The notes under the pieces: generated by a model | What the model was told of the DNA's origin: nothing | What the model saw: the letters and a program-made list of their open reading frames with translations, nothing else | Database searches by the model: none | Shown here: positions 61,101 to 64,000 of the stretch, piece by piece | Position numbering within the stretch: position 1 is the stretch's first letter | How the letters are laid out: each line of letters begins with the position of its first letter | Position numbers and translations under genes: made by a program | Assembly: GCF_900115345.1 (NCBI RefSeq) | Contig: NZ_FOWC01000008.1 | Coordinates: forward strand, 62,001 to 126,000 | Length of the DNA stretch: 64,000 bases | From: Amycolatopsis rubida | GTDB lineage: Bacteria; Actinomycetota; Actinomycetes; Mycobacteriales; Pseudonocardiaceae | Direction: 5' to 3'

Positions 61101-61880
61101 ATGACGGACGGACTCGAGTTCACCCGCGACGGCGCTGTGGCCCGGCTGACGTTCTCCCGCCCGGAGAAGATGAACGCGATCACCCGCGGCATGTGGGCGG
61201 CGATCCCGGGCGCGGCGGCCGAGGTCGAGGCCGATCCCGGGCTGAAGGTGCTCGTGCTGACCGGGGCCGGACGGCATTTCTCCGCGGGCGCGGACATCGG
61301 CGAGTTCCGCGAGCTGCGCTCGACCGCCGAGGCCGCCGCGAAGTACGACGAGGCCGTGGACAGCGCGGTGGCGGCGCTGACCGCGATGCGCAAGCCGACG
61401 GTCGCGATGGTCCAGGGCAACTGCATCGGCGGCGGCTGCCAGATCTCGGTCGCCTGCGACTTCCGCTTCGCGGCGGACGACGCGCGCTTCGGCATCACCC
61501 CGGCCAAGCTCGGCATCGTCTACCACTTCGCCTCGACGCGGCAGCTGGTGTCGCTGGTCGGCCCGGCGAACGCCAAGTACTTCCTGCTGTCCGGTGAACT
61601 CGTCGACGCGACCCGGGCCCGCGAGATCGGGCTGGTCAACGACGTTTTCCCGGCCGCGGACCTCGAATCCGCGACGGCCCGGTTCACCGAGACGCTGTGC
61701 GGACGGTCGCAGGCCTCGGTCCGCGGGATGAACCGGATCATCGAGAAAATCGTCGCGGGCCAGGAAAAGACCGACGACGAGGTCGAGGAGATCCGGCTCG
61801 CCGCGCTGCACGGGGAGGACTACGCCGAGGGTGTGGACGCGTTCCTGAACCGGCGCGCGCCGAAGTTCACTTATCGCTGA
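61101..61880 (+). CDS. Crotonase-fold protein lacking the hydratase glutamates
   Basis: A 259-residue enoyl-CoA hydratase/isomerase superfamily protein. The CoA-binding oxyanion segments are clear: GAGRHFSAGADIGEF (about 55-69) and GNCIGGGCQISVACDFRFAADDARFGITPAKLGIV. The first catalytic Glu of hydratases (GGGCE) is Gln-114 here, and the second (PE of LPE) lies in TPAKLG with no acid. TPAKLG-type members include CoA decarboxylases and isomerases, so a hydratase call would be unsafe. Substrate unknown. ATG at 61101. It stands alone, just before the GNAT-like gene. Confidence 0.88.
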   Translation: MTDGLEFTRDGAVARLTFSRPEKMNAITRGMWAAIPGAAAEVEADPGLKVLVLTGAGRHFSAGADIGEFRELRSTAEAAAKYDEAVDSAVAALTAMRKPTVAMVQGNCIGGGCQISVACDFRFAADDARFGITPAKLGIVYHFASTRQLVSLVGPANAKYFLLSGELVDATRAREIGLVNDVFPAADLESATARFTETLCGRSQASVRGMNRIIEKIVAGQEKTDDEVEEIRLAALHGEDYAEGVDAFLNRRAPKFTYR

Positions 61881-61902
61881 CGGATAAAAAGTTGACTGGC
61901 CG

Positions 61903-62664
61903 GTGAGACTGGGTTCCGTGGCGCTGAAAATCCATCACCGCGGCCAGAACCGGGAGATCTTCCGGACGGTCGACCACGCCGGCTTCGACCGGTCGTGGCC
62001 GGTCTTCATGCAGCACAACCCGACCGGGCACCTGTACTACGGCGAACTCGACACGGTCGCCGACTACGTGCTGCTCGCGACCGACGGGGACGAGCCGGTC
62101 GCCAAGGCCTACTCGGCGCCGTTCGCGTTCGGCGGCCCCGGACGCGAGGCGCTGCCCGAGGCGGGGTGGGACGAGGTGATCCGGTGGCAGCACGCCGACC
62201 GGCTGGCCGGGCGCGAACGCACCGCGGCGACCGCGCTGGAGATCGTCGTCCGCAAGGAACGGCAAGGCAGCGGACTCGCCTCGGTGCTGGTGAACGCGTT
62301 GCGGGACAACGCTTTCCGCCTCGGACACGACGTGCTTTACGCCCCGGTGCGGCCGTCGCAGAAGGCGGACGAACCCGAGACCCCGATGAGCGAGTACGCC
62401 TTCCGGGTGCGCGACGACGGCCTGCCCTACGACGCGTGGCTGCGGGTGCACGTGCGCGCGGGCGGGCGGATCGTGAAGGTCTGCCCGGTGTCGATGACCA
62501 TCCCCGGCACGCTCGCGCAGTGGCGGGAGTGGACCGGGCTGCCGTTCGACACGGACGGCCCGGTGAACGTGGAAGGTGCGCTGAGCCCGGTCCTGGTGTC
62601 GGTGGCGCAGGACTCCGCCGTTTACGTCGAACCCAACGTCTGGGTGGAGCACCGCCGACCCTGA
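61903..62664 (+). CDS. GNAT-like N-acetyltransferase-fold protein
   Basis: A 253-residue protein with weak but visible acetyltransferase features. The acetyl-CoA loop region reads ATALEIVVRKERQGSGLASVLVNALRDNAFRLGHDVLYAPVRPSQK (R/Q-x-x-G-x-G/A form at about residues 127-132). The N-terminal IHHRGQNREIFRTVDHAGFDRSWPVFMQHNPTG and the C-terminal half (VRVHVRAGGRIVKVCPVSMTIPGTLAQWREWTGLPF) are typical of a larger uncharacterised actinobacterial group. Two possible GTG starts (61903, 61918). It begins 22 bp after the crotonase gene and is probably cotranscribed. Confidence 0.75.
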   Translation: MRLGSVALKIHHRGQNREIFRTVDHAGFDRSWPVFMQHNPTGHLYYGELDTVADYVLLATDGDEPVAKAYSAPFAFGGPGREALPEAGWDEVIRWQHADRLAGRERTAATALEIVVRKERQGSGLASVLVNALRDNAFRLGHDVLYAPVRPSQKADEPETPMSEYAFRVRDDGLPYDAWLRVHVRAGGRIVKVCPVSMTIPGTLAQWREWTGLPFDTDGPVNVEGALSPVLVSVAQDSAVYVEPNVWVEHRRP

Positions 62665-62671
62665 GACCGGG

Positions 62672-63457
62672 TCAGATCTCGTCCCAGGGCGCGGCTTCGT
62701 AAGCCGCGGTCAGCAGTGCGCTCGCGGTGGGCGAGGTGCGCAGCCGCACGTCGTCCACCGAGGCGACCGGGCGGCCGATCGTCGCCGAATTGGTCAGGAA
62801 CATCGCGTCGAATTCCGGGAGTTCCGCCGGATAGACCGGCCGCGTCTGCTGCGGCACTCCGGCCGCGCGCAACTGTTCCTCAAGCACCAGGTACGTGATT
62901 CCGGGCAGCACCTCGGCTTCCGGCCACACGATCGTCCCGTCGCGCAGGAAGCCGACGTTCCAGATCGTCGCCTCGCTGATCCGGCCGTCGCTGGCCAGGA
63001 ACACGGCGTCGTCGTAACCGGCGAGGACGGCCGCACGCGAATGGTGCGTGAGACCGAAGCCGCCGAGATGCTTCACGTGCGGCAGATCCCGTTGGTACGC
63101 GACGGATCGCAGCCGCATCGGCGCGGGGACGTGGAAGCTGGGCGGTGCGGTGCGCACGAGGATTTCCGGCGCCATCGCGGGATCGTGCGGAGAGGACCGC
63201 GAGAAAATGATCACTCGCACCGACAGGTCGCCCTGACCGGCGACGAGCCGCCGGACGCAGCGGCGGACCAGATCGGTGTCCAGCTCGCTGCCGAACACCT
63301 CCCGGGTACTCGCCGCGAGCCGGTCGAGGTGGAAGCGGAGGCCGCGCACGCGTCCGTCGCGGACCTGCATCGCGGTGAAATGGCCGTAGCTGGTCGCCGC
63401 GGCGGCGAGATCGGCGGCGCTGGGAGCGGCACCGCCGATCTCGACTCGTCCGGTCAC
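62672..63457 (-). CDS. Class IV PLP-dependent aminotransferase-like protein
   Basis: A 261-residue fold-type IV PLP protein (PabC/IlvE/DAAT class). The PLP-phosphate and Lys region is DLPHVKHLGGFGLTHHSRAAVLAGYDDAVFLASDGRISEATIWNVGFL, with the Lys in VKH and the conserved Glu in SEAT. It could be an aminodeoxychorismate lyase or a branched-chain/D-amino acid transaminase; the short length and missing pab neighbours leave this open. The GTG start is one base after the cyclophilin stop, so both are cotranscribed. Confidence 0.85.
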   Translation of the reverse strand: MTGRVEIGGAAPSAADLAAAATSYGHFTAMQVRDGRVRGLRFHLDRLAASTREVFGSELDTDLVRRCVRRLVAGQGDLSVRVIIFSRSSPHDPAMAPEILVRTAPPSFHVPAPMRLRSVAYQRDLPHVKHLGGFGLTHHSRAAVLAGYDDAVFLASDGRISEATIWNVGFLRDGTIVWPEAEVLPGITYLVLEEQLRAAGVPQQTRPVYPAELPEFDAMFLTNSATIGRPVASVDDVRLRTSPTASALLTAAYEAAPWDEI

Positions 63458-63458
63458 G

Positions 63459-64000
63459 TCAGGAGACCGTGACCGCGGTGAACTTGACCTGCTGCTTGGG
63501 CTCGCCGGTCGACCCGTCCGGGCCGACCGTGCCGATGCCGTTCTTCGCGATCTTGTCGAGCACCTTCAGGCCCTCGTCGGAGATGCTGCCGAAGATCGTG
63601 TACTGCGGCTGCAGCGGCGCGTTGCCGTAGACCATGAAGAACTGGCTGCCGCCGCTGTTCGGCTGGCCGGTGTTGGCCATCGCGAGGATGCCGCGGCCGT
63701 ACTTGGAGGTGTCGATGACCTCGTCCGGCACGGTGAAGCCCGGGCCGCCGCGGCCGTCGGTCGTCGCGTCGCCCTTCGCGTCCGGGTCGCCGCACTGCAG
63801 CATCTGCAGGTCGGTGACGCCGAGGCGGTGGCAGATCGTGTCGGTGAAGAAACCCTGCTTCGCGAGCGCTTCGAACGCCTGCACGGTGCACGGCGCGAGC
63901 GCGCGGTCGAGCGTCATCGGGATGTCGCCCTGGGTGGTCTTCATGGTGATGTTCACGGTCCCGGACGAGGACACGTTCTTGCCCTCCGGCGCGGTCGCCT
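63459..64000 (-). CDS. Cyclophilin-type peptidyl-prolyl isomerase (5' end outside window)
   Basis: C-terminal 180 residues of a cyclophilin; the N-terminus lies beyond the window. The domain begins NITMKTTQGDIPMTLDRALAPCTVQAFEALAKQGFFTDTICHRLG and includes QCGDP, GGPGFTVPDE, GILAMANTGQPNSGGSQFFMVYGNAPLQPQYTIFGSI, the cyclophilin active-site set. A Gly/Ser linker before the domain (EGKNVSSSGT) suggests a secreted or membrane-anchored form with a longer N-terminus. It catalyses proline cis-trans isomerisation during folding. The ppiase-near-rel position matches mycobacteria. Confidence 0.93.
   Translation of the reverse strand, partial: ATAPEGKNVSSSGTVNITMKTTQGDIPMTLDRALAPCTVQAFEALAKQGFFTDTICHRLGVTDLQMLQCGDPDAKGDATTDGRGGPGFTVPDEVIDTSKYGRGILAMANTGQPNSGGSQFFMVYGNAPLQPQYTIFGSISDEGLKVLDKIAKNGIGTVGPDGSTGEPKQQVKFTAVTVS

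Noticed and set aside
1-64000. tRNA genes, rRNA, prophage, integrase or insertion sequence
   Set aside because: No TPsiC-type arms in cloverleaf context, no transposase, recombinase or phage structural motifs were seen on either strand.

Overview
This window is a high-GC actinobacterial chromosome segment, most likely from Pseudonocardiales and Amycolatopsis-like. That placement is an inference from protein style, the many GTG starts, the phosphatidylinositol-mannoside genes and gene order; no rRNA or other phylogenetic marker is present. I see no tRNA, rRNA, CRISPR array, prophage or insertion sequence.

Layout. 0.1-6.7 kb: an MFS transporter, a deazaflavin-oxidoreductase/hemerythrin fusion followed by a 117-bp tandem repeat, an undecaprenyl-phosphate sugar transferase and a RutE-type nitroreductase. 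6.9-13.8 kb: a housekeeping run of thrS, HIT protein, MarR regulator, PI-phosphate synthase (pgsA), PIM acyltransferase, pimA, a LemA-like membrane protein and an XdhC-like protein. 14-30 kb: accessory genes, comprising an EF-G-like GTPase, a secreted M4 protease, azlCD with a divergent XRE-cupin regulator, a decayed methyltransferase, a cupin, a PhzS-like flavin monooxygenase, a divergent two-component pair, a polysaccharide deacetylase beside a 16-copy hexanucleotide repeat, Hsp20, an APH-fold kinase and a DUF1877 protein. 28.5-46.7 kb: a sugar-utilisation region. 47.2-64 kb: a second conserved run of pdxS/pdxT (divergent), yebC, DUF4262, a DUF985 cupin, ruvC-ruvA-ruvB with an SOS box, yajC-secD-secF, apt, rel, a crotonase-fold protein, a GNAT-like protein, a class IV aminotransferase and a cyclophilin cut by the window edge. 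Mycobacteria carry the two conserved runs in the same relative order, so 13.8-47.2 kb looks like accessory DNA between core blocks.

The sugar region is the most interesting part. Two secreted GH31 glycosidases (one like MYORG-type alpha-galactosidases, one like GH31 alpha-N-acetylgalactosaminidases) and a secreted beta-trefoil (RICIN) protein surround an ABC importer operon (lipoprotein, two permeases, ATPase, DUF5107-TPR protein, DeoR regulator) and a four-gene overlapping operon: SIS isomerase, ROK kinase, PfkB kinase and class II aldolase. Read together, these give most of a galactosamine/N-acetylgalactosamine to tagatose-6-phosphate to tagatose-1,6-bisphosphate to triose route. This would be an Aga-like pathway fed by an ABC importer rather than a PTS. 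The substrate is inferred, and no N-acetyl-sugar-phosphate deacetylase is in the window.

Regulatory DNA readable by eye includes an SOS box before ruvC, three PdxR-like sites between pdxS and pdxT, paired operators between azlC and its regulator, a 9-9 bp inverted repeat at the SIS operon promoter, an almost consensus promoter 440 bp upstream of hsp20, and a set of very long perfect intergenic palindromes, several sharing a GTGAGGGGA-type core.
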